From: Mesorhizobium loti
Lineage (GTDB): Bacteria; Pseudomonadota; Alphaproteobacteria; Rhizobiales; Rhizobiaceae
DNA: 49,747 bases
Direction of reading: 5' to 3'
Assembly (NCBI RefSeq): GCF_001510895.1
Contig: NZ_LPWA01000127.1
Span: 1 to 49,747 of the forward strand
The notes beneath the pieces were generated by a model. That model was not told the DNA's origin and did no database searches. It saw only the letters and a list, made by a program, of their open reading frames with translations. Shown in pieces: positions 43,574 through 49,747 of this stretch; within the stretch, counting starts at the first letter, position 1, and each line of letters begins with the position of its first letter. Made by a program: the position numbers and the translations under genes.

Positions 43574-44671
43574 TCATCCTTTGCGGTAGCGATGCGGCGT
43601 GAAGGGGAGCGATGTGACGTCGATCGGGATGTTCGTCCCGCGGACATCGGCGAACAGTCTGGTGCCGGGCTTGGCCAGCGCGGTGTTGACGTAGCCCATG
43701 GCGACCGGATGGCCCGTCGAGGGGCCGAAGCCGCCCGAGGTGACATGGCCTGCCGGATTGCCGTCGGCGTCGACCAGCGCCGCGCCGGCGCGCACCGGTT
43801 GGCGACCATCGGGCTTCAGGCCGACGCGCTTCTGCGATGGGCCGCGCTCAAGAATGGATCGCAAGGCATCGGCGCCGATGAACTGGCCCGAGGCGCGGAC
43901 CTCCTTGGGGATGGCCCACATCAAACCGGCGCTCGCCGGGTCGATCTCGGGCGTCAGGTCCTGGCCGTGCAGGCACAGCCCGGCCTCGAGCCGCAGGCTG
44001 TCGCGGGCGGCAAGGCCGATCCATTGCACGCGCTCGTCCTGCAGCAGCTTTGCCACGAGATCGCGGGCGTCCGCCTCCGGCAGCCCGATCTCGAAACCGT
44101 CCTCGCCGGTGTAGCCGGAGCGGCTCATGAACCATTTTTGCCGGGGCTCGACACCATGCATGAAGAGCAGCGAGCCGGTTTCGATGCCAGCCCTTGCAAG
44201 CGCGGCCCAGGCGTCCGGGCCCTGGATGGCCAGGAAGACGCGGTCGAGCGGCTCGACCTGGGCGTCGAAATCCGCGGCCAGCGCGCTGAGGTGCTTTTCG
44301 TCCTCCACCGCGTTGCCGGCATTGGCCACCACCATGAAGCGATCATCGCCGAGCCGGATGACGATCAGGTCGTCGATGATGCCGGCCGCCTCATTGAGGA
44401 AGAAGGTGTATTTGGACTGGGAAATTTCCAACGCGCCGGCAGCGAGCGGGCAGGCGCGGTCGAGAAGCGCGGCGGCGCCCGGACCGCTGACCTCGAACAG
44501 CTTCATATGCGAGATGTCGAACAGGCCGGCATGCTCGCGCGTGTGAAGATGCTCCTTCATCACGCCCGCCGGATAAGTCAGCGGCATCGACCAGCCGGCG
44601 AACGCGCCGAAACGAGCGCCCACGGCGCTATGCAAATCCTCGAGGGGTAGGTGTTTGGTGTCGCCCGTCAT
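43574..44671 (-). CDS. gcvT: Glycine cleavage system T protein (aminomethyltransferase)
   Basis: Transfers the aminomethyl carbon to tetrahydrofolate and releases ammonia. The 365 residues include FGAFAGWSMPLTYPAGVMKE, LFDISHMKLFEV, SRSGYTGEDGFEIGLP and DSLRLEAGLCLHGQDLTPEI with the folate-binding region. The ATG at 44671 has GGAG about 6 nt upstream. First gene of the gcv operon, directly below the tandem glycine riboswitch. Confidence 0.95.
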   Translation of the reverse strand: MTGDTKHLPLEDLHSAVGARFGAFAGWSMPLTYPAGVMKEHLHTREHAGLFDISHMKLFEVSGPGAAALLDRACPLAAGALEISQSKYTFFLNEAAGIIDDLIVIRLGDDRFMVVANAGNAVEDEKHLSALAADFDAQVEPLDRVFLAIQGPDAWAALARAGIETGSLLFMHGVEPRQKWFMSRSGYTGEDGFEIGLPEADARDLVAKLLQDERVQWIGLAARDSLRLEAGLCLHGQDLTPEIDPASAGLMWAIPKEVRASGQFIGADALRSILERGPSQKRVGLKPDGRQPVRAGAALVDADGNPAGHVTSGGFGPSTGHPVAMGYVNTALAKPGTRLFADVRGTNIPIDVTSLPFTPHRYRKG

Positions 44672-44721
44672 GTCTTCTCCAGAGTCGCACGCCATCGACC
44701 GCCACTGGCGGCCTAGTCCGT

Positions 44722-44900
44722 GCCCCTCTGTCTGAAGCCTGAGAGACTCGCGCCCCGTAACTCTGTCGGCAGCGCTTACACCTTCGGCGCGGGAAGATTC
44801 CCGACTTTCCAGAGTTGTCTTTCCCGTCCACGGTTCTTTTGCCTGAGAGATTTCGGGCGATTTCCCCTTCGGCGACAGCTTTCGCTGTTCTCTCCCGCAA
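44722..44900 (-). ncRNA. Tandem glycine riboswitch upstream of gcvT
   Basis: On the minus strand, aptamer 1 runs from GCGGGAGAG (44898) through GCCGAAGGGG, CTCTCAGGCAAAAGAACC and CAACTCTGGA. Aptamer 2 follows with GCGCCGAAGGTGTAAGC, GAGTCTCTCAGGC and ACAGAGGGGC. These are the paired conserved blocks of the glycine class (GCCGAAGG and CTCTCAGGC, twice). It lies in the gcvT leader, about 50 nt before the start. By family, glycine binding should turn the operon on. The expression platform between aptamer 2 and gcvT was not resolved. Confidence 0.93.
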
Positions 44901-44939
44901 ACAGGTAGGACTCAGTCGCCTGAATCCTCGACGCGCCAT

Positions 44940-44967
44940 CCATAGCCCGTCGGCGACACCTTGTCAC
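44940..44967 (-). promoter_or_regulatory. Candidate promoter for the riboswitch/gcv operon
   Basis: On the minus strand GTGACA (44962-44967) and CTATGG (44940-44945) are 16 nt apart, about 40 nt before the first aptamer. Weak match, but correctly placed. Confidence 0.3.
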
Positions 44968-45046
44968 CTCCCAGCGACATGTTGCTGACAAGTCTTCGCT
45001 GACCACGCCGTTTGACGCTCGGCATTTTCCTGAATCGCCCAGAAGA

Positions 45047-45877
45047 CTACTGTTTCGGTTTGGCCTGTTCCGGCTTGGCGCTGGTGTCGAAGCGCGACAT
45101 CCATTTGAAGCCGCCGAACCAGTAGCGGCGCACCCCCGCGATGGTGCCGTCGGCGGTGCGCGCGCCGATCCAGTTGTTGACATATTGGACGAGGCGAATG
45201 TCATCGGGGCGCAGGGCGAACGCTTCCGGCGTGTGCAGCAACGGGCCGCCCACCAGCTTGAACTTCGCGTCATAAAGCCTGGCCGCCATTTGCGGCGTTG
45301 GCGATGTGGCCACCATGGCCTGCGCATTGCCGCCGATGAGGGCGGCAAAGACGTCGGTGGTGTTGTCGAAGGAAAGGATTTCCGCCTTCGGGAAGGCCTC
45401 CTTGGCGGCTGCCTCATCGGTGGAATTGGAGAGCACGGCGATCTTGTAGCCAGGCGCCGTCAACGCCTTGACCGGCCGCCTGCCAAGGCTGGCGATGGAC
45501 GCAACCATGCGAATGTCGGCGGCCCCCGTGGCATTGGAGAATACGACGTCGCGGGCGCGCTCCGGCGTGTTGGCATAGCCTGCCGCGATCAGGTCGAAGT
45601 CGCCCTTCAGCAGCCGCGCCTTCAGGTCGTTCCATGGCGCTTCGACCAGCTTCAGTTCGACGCCGAGATCCGAGGCGAGCGCGTTGGTCAGATCGACATC
45701 GTAGCCCGCGAACTTCCCGTCGGCCTTCTTGATGATCCAGGGCGGATTGATTGCAACTCCGACTGTCAGCGTCTTCTGGTCGACAACGCGTTTGAGACTG
45801 TCGTCGGCGCGAGCCGGCAAAAGAGCCAACCAGGCAGAAAGAGCAAGTATAATCGTGGCGATTACCTTAGCGCGCAT
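45047..45877 (-). CDS. Amino-acid-type ABC transporter substrate-binding protein
   Basis: A 276-residue periplasmic binding protein (SBP family 3). It has a signal peptide (ATIILALSAWLALLPARA), lobe features LTVGVAINPPWIIKKADGKF, GYDVDLTNALASDLGVELKL, and WNDLKARLLKGDFDLIAAGY. The ATG at 45877 has GAGG 8 nt upstream. No permease or ATPase gene is next to it, so it is an orphan binding protein or serves a distant transporter. Ligand unknown, by family usually a polar amino acid. It is divergent from the DUF3011 gene with 89 bp between starts. Confidence 0.88.
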   Translation of the reverse strand: MRAKVIATIILALSAWLALLPARADDSLKRVVDQKTLTVGVAINPPWIIKKADGKFAGYDVDLTNALASDLGVELKLVEAPWNDLKARLLKGDFDLIAAGYANTPERARDVVFSNATGAADIRMVASIASLGRRPVKALTAPGYKIAVLSNSTDEAAAKEAFPKAEILSFDNTTDVFAALIGGNAQAMVATSPTPQMAARLYDAKFKLVGGPLLHTPEAFALRPDDIRLVQYVNNWIGARTADGTIAGVRRYWFGGFKWMSRFDTSAKPEQAKPKQ

Positions 45878-45966
45878 GAATATAACCTCGCTGCTGGCCC
45901 CTCTGGTTGTCAGATTTACACAGAGGTGCCATTCTGTCGATAGCGGAACCTGATGGAGATTTGCCA

Positions 45967-46569
45967 ATGTCGGCGCGGATGGCGGTTACCGGTTCGATGA
46001 TGTTCCTGGCCTGCGCCTTCGGCAATCCGGCAAAGCTGTCGCTTCTGCCCGATGCCGCGCAAGCGGCAGGCCCCAAACGCGTGGTCTGCTCCAGCGCGGA
46101 CTATCGCTACTCCTATTGCGGGGTCGACACGCGCGGCGGCGTGCAATTGACCAACCGGCTGTCGAAATCGCGTTGCCAGTACGGCAGGAGCTGGGGCTAT
46201 GACGGCGGCGGCATCTGGGTCGACAATGGCTGCTCGGCGGAGTTCCTGGTCGCCGGGTCAGGCCGCAGGCCGTCTCCCGGCGACGCGGCGGCGGCGATCA
46301 TCGTCGGAGGCATTGTCGGCGCGATCCTCGACAGCAACAACCAGCACGGCCACCATTCGGACAATTATTATCCGAGGCCCAAGCCGCGCCGCGACGATCG
46401 GTGGATCGATCCGACGCCGCAATTCGACAGGGAGGGCAATCCCAATTTCGATACCCACGGCAACTATCAAGGATGCCACGGCGTCGGCTGCATGGTGGAT
46501 AATCCGGACGACACGCAGGACGCGCCGCCTGAGCCCGGTCAAACCACTTTCGACAGTTCGGACGAATGA
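45967..46569 (+). CDS. DUF3011 domain-containing exported protein
   Basis: A 200-residue protein with a cleavable signal (AVTGSMMFLACAFGNPAKLS) and a DUF3011-type domain (VVCSSADYRYSYCGVDTRGG, then SRCQYGRSWGYDGGGIWVDN with GCSAEF). Cys residues are spaced as in DUF3011 proteins and are probably disulfide-bonded. A Gly/Ala hydrophobic stretch (AAAIIVGGIVGAIL) follows, then a polar Asp/Pro/His-rich tail with two more Cys. The ATG at 45967 has GGAG 8 nt upstream. Function unknown. Confidence 0.8.
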   Translation: MSARMAVTGSMMFLACAFGNPAKLSLLPDAAQAAGPKRVVCSSADYRYSYCGVDTRGGVQLTNRLSKSRCQYGRSWGYDGGGIWVDNGCSAEFLVAGSGRRPSPGDAAAAIIVGGIVGAILDSNNQHGHHSDNYYPRPKPRRDDRWIDPTPQFDREGNPNFDTHGNYQGCHGVGCMVDNPDDTQDAPPEPGQTTFDSSDE

Positions 46570-46647
46570 TCGCGTCACCAAGTCCGCATGCTGAACGCCG
46601 GATGCGTCCGACCGCCGCCTATCGGGGAACCAGCAGGCGAGGGGTCA

Positions 46648-47439
46648 TCAAATCCCGCCATACCAGTCGTAGCCATTGTCCTCCCAATAGCCGCCGCGGC
46701 CGCCGCCGATGGCGGTGAAGCCGTCGACCAGCTCGATCTTGTAAACGTATTTCGGCATCTTGTAGCCGAGCTGGCGCTCGACCCGCACGCGCAGCGGCGC
46801 GCCGTTTTCCACCGGCAGCGGCTTGCCGTTGAGGCCATAGGCCAGGATCGTCTGCGGGTGACGGGCATCGATCAGGTCGATGGAGCCGTAATATTTGATA
46901 TCGCCTGAGAGGCTCTGCTCGATCGTGTCGAGACAGTGGAACATGACGTAGCGCGCCTGCGGCTTCACCACCGCCTGGTCGAGCACCAGCGACAGCGGCG
47001 TGCCGGTCCATTTGGCGATGCAGCTCCAGCCTTCGACGCAATCGTGGCGGGTGATCTGGGTGCGGCTCGGCATGTTCTGGAGCTGCTCGCGGGTGAGCGA
47101 CAGAGGTTTTTCGACCAGCCCGGTGACCTCCAGGCGCCAGTCTGCGAAATTGTTGGCGAGAAGACCCTTGTAGGTGTCGTCGTCCGGTGCGGTGACACCA
47201 TTCGGCCGCTGCGGCTGGCGGATGTCTGCCCCAGTGAATTCCGGCGCCAGCGCGTCGCGGCCGGCAAGCAGGCGCTGCGCGCGCCAGGTCAGGCCGTTGG
47301 CGTTTTCGAGGAAGCTGCGCAAGCCCCCGCCAATGCCAAGGCCGCTGTCGAAGGCATCACAGCCTGACAGCGCGATGCCGGACAGGCCGAGACTGGCGGA
47401 GGTGAGGAACTTCCGGCGACTGATCTGGAATTTCGCCAT
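46648..47439 (-). CDS. Molybdopterin-dependent oxidoreductase, sulfite-oxidase-like (MsrP/YedY-related)
   Basis: A 263-residue Tat-exported molybdoenzyme. The N-terminus carries the twin-arginine signal SRRKFLTSASLGLSGIALSG, and the domain contains the molybdenum-ligand Cys in HDCVEGWSCIAKWTGTPL, followed by YYGSIDLIDARHPQTILAYG and GYKMPKYVYKIELVDG. It is the catalytic domain of the sulfite-oxidase fold without a fused haem domain. It starts one base after the cytochrome b gene's stop, so the two form a redox pair. Enzymes of this type reduce or oxidise S- or N-oxides; the substrate here is unknown. Confidence 0.9.
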   Translation of the reverse strand: MAKFQISRRKFLTSASLGLSGIALSGCDAFDSGLGIGGGLRSFLENANGLTWRAQRLLAGRDALAPEFTGADIRQPQRPNGVTAPDDDTYKGLLANNFADWRLEVTGLVEKPLSLTREQLQNMPSRTQITRHDCVEGWSCIAKWTGTPLSLVLDQAVVKPQARYVMFHCLDTIEQSLSGDIKYYGSIDLIDARHPQTILAYGLNGKPLPVENGAPLRVRVERQLGYKMPKYVYKIELVDGFTAIGGGRGGYWEDNGYDWYGGI

Positions 47440-47440
47440 G

Positions 47441-48307
47441 TCAGGCGCTCCTCTCGGTTGGCTGGTCGTGCTTTGCGGGCGGGTCGGTGCGGTACCAACC
47501 GGTGATGATCGAGCGCAGCTCGTTGATCGGGCCGGCCGCCAGGATCATCAGTATGTGGATGATGAAGAAGAGGACGAGCAGCACCATGACGGTGAAGTGG
47601 ATGGTGCGCGCCGTCTGCCGGCCGCCCAGGATCTCATTGAGCCAGGGCAGCACCGAATTCATGCTCGGCGACATGGCAAGGCCGGTGATGATCATCAGCG
47701 GCAACAGCACGAACAGCACGCCGCCATAGGCCATTTTCTGCAGTGTGTTGTATTCGCGCGTGTGGTGGAATTTCAGCTTCGCGTGGTCGACGATGTCGCG
47801 CGGCAGCTTGCGCAGATCCTCGATACGCGGAGCGAGGTCGCGGCGGATATGGCCGTTGATGAGGCCCGAGATCAGCCAGACGAGCAAGGTGGCCGAGAGC
47901 AGCCAGGCGAAGAAGAAATGCACGACGCGGGCGGTGCCGAGGTCATAGTAGGAAGGGATCGTCGCCCAGGCCGGGAAGGCGCGCGGCGTCTCCTGTCCAG
48001 GTGGGCCGGACCAGCCGAGCACACCGGTGGTGTCGAAGCGGTGCCCGAAGACTTCCGTATAGCCCCGGGGGCCATTGTCGGTATTCTCGGCGCCGATTTG
48101 GAGGATGGTGTTGTTGTAGGCGAAACCCGATTCCTTGCCGATATAGAGCTGCGGACGCGCGTTGAATATCTGCAGGCCCGAAAGCAGCATGAAGAACAGC
48201 GAGAACGCCCAAAGCCAATGGGTCAGCCGCGTCCAGCGCGACTGCCGGTAGATGAGGGTCGTGTCCTTCGTCTCGGTGGCGGGTTGGCTCGTGGTAGCAG
48301 AATCCAT
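47441..48307 (-). CDS. Cytochrome b/b6-domain membrane protein (Ni/Fe-hydrogenase b-type-like)
   Basis: A 288-residue haem-b integral membrane protein with four or more helices. They include RLTHWLWAFSLFFMLLSGLQ with a likely haem His, HFFFAWLLSATLLVWLISGL, GGVLFVLLPLMIITGLAMSP and FTVMVLLVLFFIIHILMILA. It resembles the b-type cytochromes that donate electrons to periplasmic molybdoenzymes and hydrogenases rather than MsrQ. The stop at 47441 is one base before the molybdoenzyme start. Start chosen at the ATG at 48307. Confidence 0.88.
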   Translation of the reverse strand: MDSATTSQPATETKDTTLIYRQSRWTRLTHWLWAFSLFFMLLSGLQIFNARPQLYIGKESGFAYNNTILQIGAENTDNGPRGYTEVFGHRFDTTGVLGWSGPPGQETPRAFPAWATIPSYYDLGTARVVHFFFAWLLSATLLVWLISGLINGHIRRDLAPRIEDLRKLPRDIVDHAKLKFHHTREYNTLQKMAYGGVLFVLLPLMIITGLAMSPSMNSVLPWLNEILGGRQTARTIHFTVMVLLVLFFIIHILMILAAGPINELRSIITGWYRTDPPAKHDQPTERSA

Positions 48308-48407
48308 TCCGTCCTCCGGCCGCATGATCCAAGCGGCCTTTTCAGGTCATTGTCTTCCCCTCAATACGTCGCCGCACAAGGCAATGTTTCATGCGATCAC
48401 GGATTTA

Positions 48408-49085
48408 TTACGGAGCGCCGAGGCTGACCGCGAGGTTGACCGCGGCGGCAACGATCACGGTATTGAAGAAAAACGTCAGGATCGAATGGATGAGCACGAC
48501 CTGACGCATGCGCGAGGTCGTGATCGCAGTGTCGGCCGTCTGCGCGGTCATGCCGATGACGGTTGCGAAATAGAGGAAATCCCAACCTTCCGGCCTTTTG
48601 TCGCCGGGAAAGTCGAGTCCGCCGACCGGAATCTTCGTCTTGGTTCTCTCATCGACCTGGTCACCGCCCATCCAATAGACATGCGCGTAGTGCAGGGCCG
48701 CCATGGCATGGATGGTGAACCAGCCAAGCGGGATCGACAGCATCGCGAACAGGATCTCCCACGGATGCGCGGCATCCTTCTGGTTGATGAGCTGGAACAG
48801 CGAGCCGATAGCGATGCCGACGACAAAGAGGGTAACGGCGAAGATCAGCAACACCGGAAGATCGGTGGCGCGCGCGTTCTTGCTGAGATAGCGGCCGGTA
48901 AGCCTCGGCATCAAGGCAAGGACCAGGATGATGAAGGTCGCAAAGAACACGTTGGCGCCGATGGAGTAGGGGAGCGGCAGGCGCAAAAACAGTGCAAGAA
49001 GCAGCGCGACGATGCCGAAGGCGGCGGCCAAAGCGAACTGCATGTGCCGATGCATCGGCGTGTCGAGGGATGTGTCGCCACCCAT
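48408..49085 (-). CDS. DUF1345 domain-containing membrane protein
   Basis: A 225-residue integral membrane protein with about five helices (FALAAAFGIVALLLALFLRL, FFATFIILVLALMPRL, LPVLLIFAVTLFVVGIAIGS and others). The segment HYAHVYWMGG and the C-terminal SILTFFFNTVIVAAAVNLAV fit the DUF1345 family. No catalytic motif is known for this family. It is separated by about 100 bp from the cytochrome b gene. Confidence 0.85.
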   Translation of the reverse strand: MGGDTSLDTPMHRHMQFALAAAFGIVALLLALFLRLPLPYSIGANVFFATFIILVLALMPRLTGRYLSKNARATDLPVLLIFAVTLFVVGIAIGSLFQLINQKDAAHPWEILFAMLSIPLGWFTIHAMAALHYAHVYWMGGDQVDERTKTKIPVGGLDFPGDKRPEGWDFLYFATVIGMTAQTADTAITTSRMRQVVLIHSILTFFFNTVIVAAAVNLAVSLGAP

Positions 49086-49111
49086 GGCCCGGTCTCCGAA
49101 AGGCGTTCGGA

Positions 49112-49579
49112 TCAGTCCGGTGTGACGGATTTGAGCGCCCGCCGCAAGATGCGGTCGAGCTCGCCGAGAAAATGCGACCTGTCCTTTGGCGTGAAGGCGG
49201 CGTTGAAGCCGCGGCTTTCACCGCTCTCGCGCAGATGCTGCTTGAGATCGCGCATCGCCACAGCCATGCCGATGGTCTGCGGCGTGAAGGGACGGCCTGT
49301 GGGTCCCAGCACATGCGCGCCGAGCGCTACCGTGCGCGCGGCGAGCGGGATATCGGCCGTCACCACGATGTCGTTGGGCCTGGCATTCTCGACGATCCAG
49401 TCATCCGCCGCATCCGCGCCCTTGGAGACCACGACGTTGCGGATCATCGGATCGCGCGACGGGCGCAGACCGCCGTTGGAGACGTAGGTGACCACCACGC
49501 CATGGCGCTCCGCGACCTTCTCGACCTCGGCCTTGACCGGGCAGGCGTCGGCATCGACGTAGATCTCGGGTGCGGGCAT
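49112..49579 (-). CDS. YaiI/YqxD (DUF188) family protein
   Basis: A 155-residue protein of the YaiI/YqxD family, with a PIN-like fold. The N-terminus IYVDADACPVKAEVEKVAER contains the conserved DADACPV, followed by DAADDWIVE, VVTADIPLAARTVALGAHVL and GRPFTPQTIGMAVAMRDLKQ. The biochemical function of the family is not established; a nuclease-like role is assumed from the fold. The ATG at 49579 has GGAG about 6 nt upstream. Confidence 0.92.
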   Translation of the reverse strand: MPAPEIYVDADACPVKAEVEKVAERHGVVVTYVSNGGLRPSRDPMIRNVVVSKGADAADDWIVENARPNDIVVTADIPLAARTVALGAHVLGPTGRPFTPQTIGMAVAMRDLKQHLRESGESRGFNAAFTPKDRSHFLGELDRILRRALKSVTPD

Positions 49580-49644
49580 CGTCTCTCCAAACGAATATGG
49601 GGCCGGCGTGTCAGCCAGCCCCATGGCAGAAATCGCAGGACTTG

Positions 49645-49747
49645 TCAGGCCGCCAAGGCGCCCGACTTCTTCGCCGTCCAGGTGGCGATGTAGTCCATCA
49701 GGCCGGGGTTGAGGCAGTCATAGGGTTCGAGCCCGATCGACTTCAGC
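49645..49747 (-). CDS. Partial gene, C-terminal end only
   Basis: The last 33 codons and stop of a minus-strand gene that extends beyond the window. The tail reads LKSIGLEPYDCLNPGLMDYI followed by ATWTAKKSGALAA. The codon use matches its neighbours, and the frame is open to the window edge. I do not recognise the family from so short a piece. Confidence 0.6.
   Translation of the reverse strand, partial: LKSIGLEPYDCLNPGLMDYIATWTAKKSGALAA

Noticed and set aside
1..49747. CRISPR array, tRNA, rRNA, transposase or prophage
   Set aside because: No regular spaced repeats, no cloverleaf or rRNA segment, and no transposase or phage protein was found on reading both strands.

Overview
The window is a GC-rich chromosomal segment from an alphaproteobacterium of the order Hyphomicrobiales (Rhizobiales). 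Gene content and protein style point to Mesorhizobium or a near relative. The support is a class I PHA synthase, the hom-glpX-recJ neighbourhood, folE-hisI-patatin beside an IscU-like scaffold gene, a Tad/Cpa pilus operon, gcvTHP behind a tandem glycine riboswitch, and rhizobial-type palindromic intergenic repeats. The assignment rests on recognition, not on a database search. No rRNA, tRNA, insertion sequence, phage gene or CRISPR array was seen.

Layout. Positions 1-3990: M15-type peptidase lipoprotein, phaC and a small lipoprotein. 4040-9892: aminotransferase, hom, glpX, recJ, with a palindromic repeat in each of the three gaps. 9910-12918: patatin phospholipase, hisI and folE on the minus strand, divergent from an IscU-like scaffold gene. 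12934-16630: LysR regulator, a possible small protein, yidD, a decayed class D beta-lactamase and a methyltransferase. 16878-22214: thrS, an acyltransferase, a three-repeat exported protein, and a nitroreductase/flavin-reductase pair. 22168-26335: a TetR regulator facing an ICMT-type membrane methyltransferase over a double operator, a CitE-like lyase/MaoC pair and a DUF2336 protein. 26338-30509: FUSC transporter and parE. 30689-38835: cpaB-cpaC-(mini cpaD)-cpaE-cpaF-tadB-tadC-tadD. 39188-40360: diguanylate cyclase. 40372-44900: gcvP, gcvH, gcvT and the riboswitch. 45047-49747: a solute-binding protein, a DUF3011 protein, a sulfite-oxidase-like molybdoenzyme with its cytochrome b, a DUF1345 protein, a YaiI-family protein and a partial gene.

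How the genes work together. The Tad block encodes the secretin, motor and platform of a Flp pilus, but this window has no pilin, prepilin peptidase or TadE/F/G. The gcv operon is a complete P/H/T glycine-cleavage set whose leader carries two glycine aptamers. The TetR/ICMT intergenic region carries two identical near-palindromes, each lying in the 17-nt spacer of one of two face-to-face promoters. A perfect alphaproteobacterial LexA-type box lies in front of parE.

Quality caution. Five genes (the M15 peptidase, glpX, thrS, the FUSC gene and gcvP) each read as one normal protein if a single base is restored in a short G/C run. Two of them are housekeeping genes and the pattern is uniform, so sequence error is more likely than decay. 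The beta-lactamase differs: it has a nonsense codon plus a separate frameshift and looks genuinely broken.
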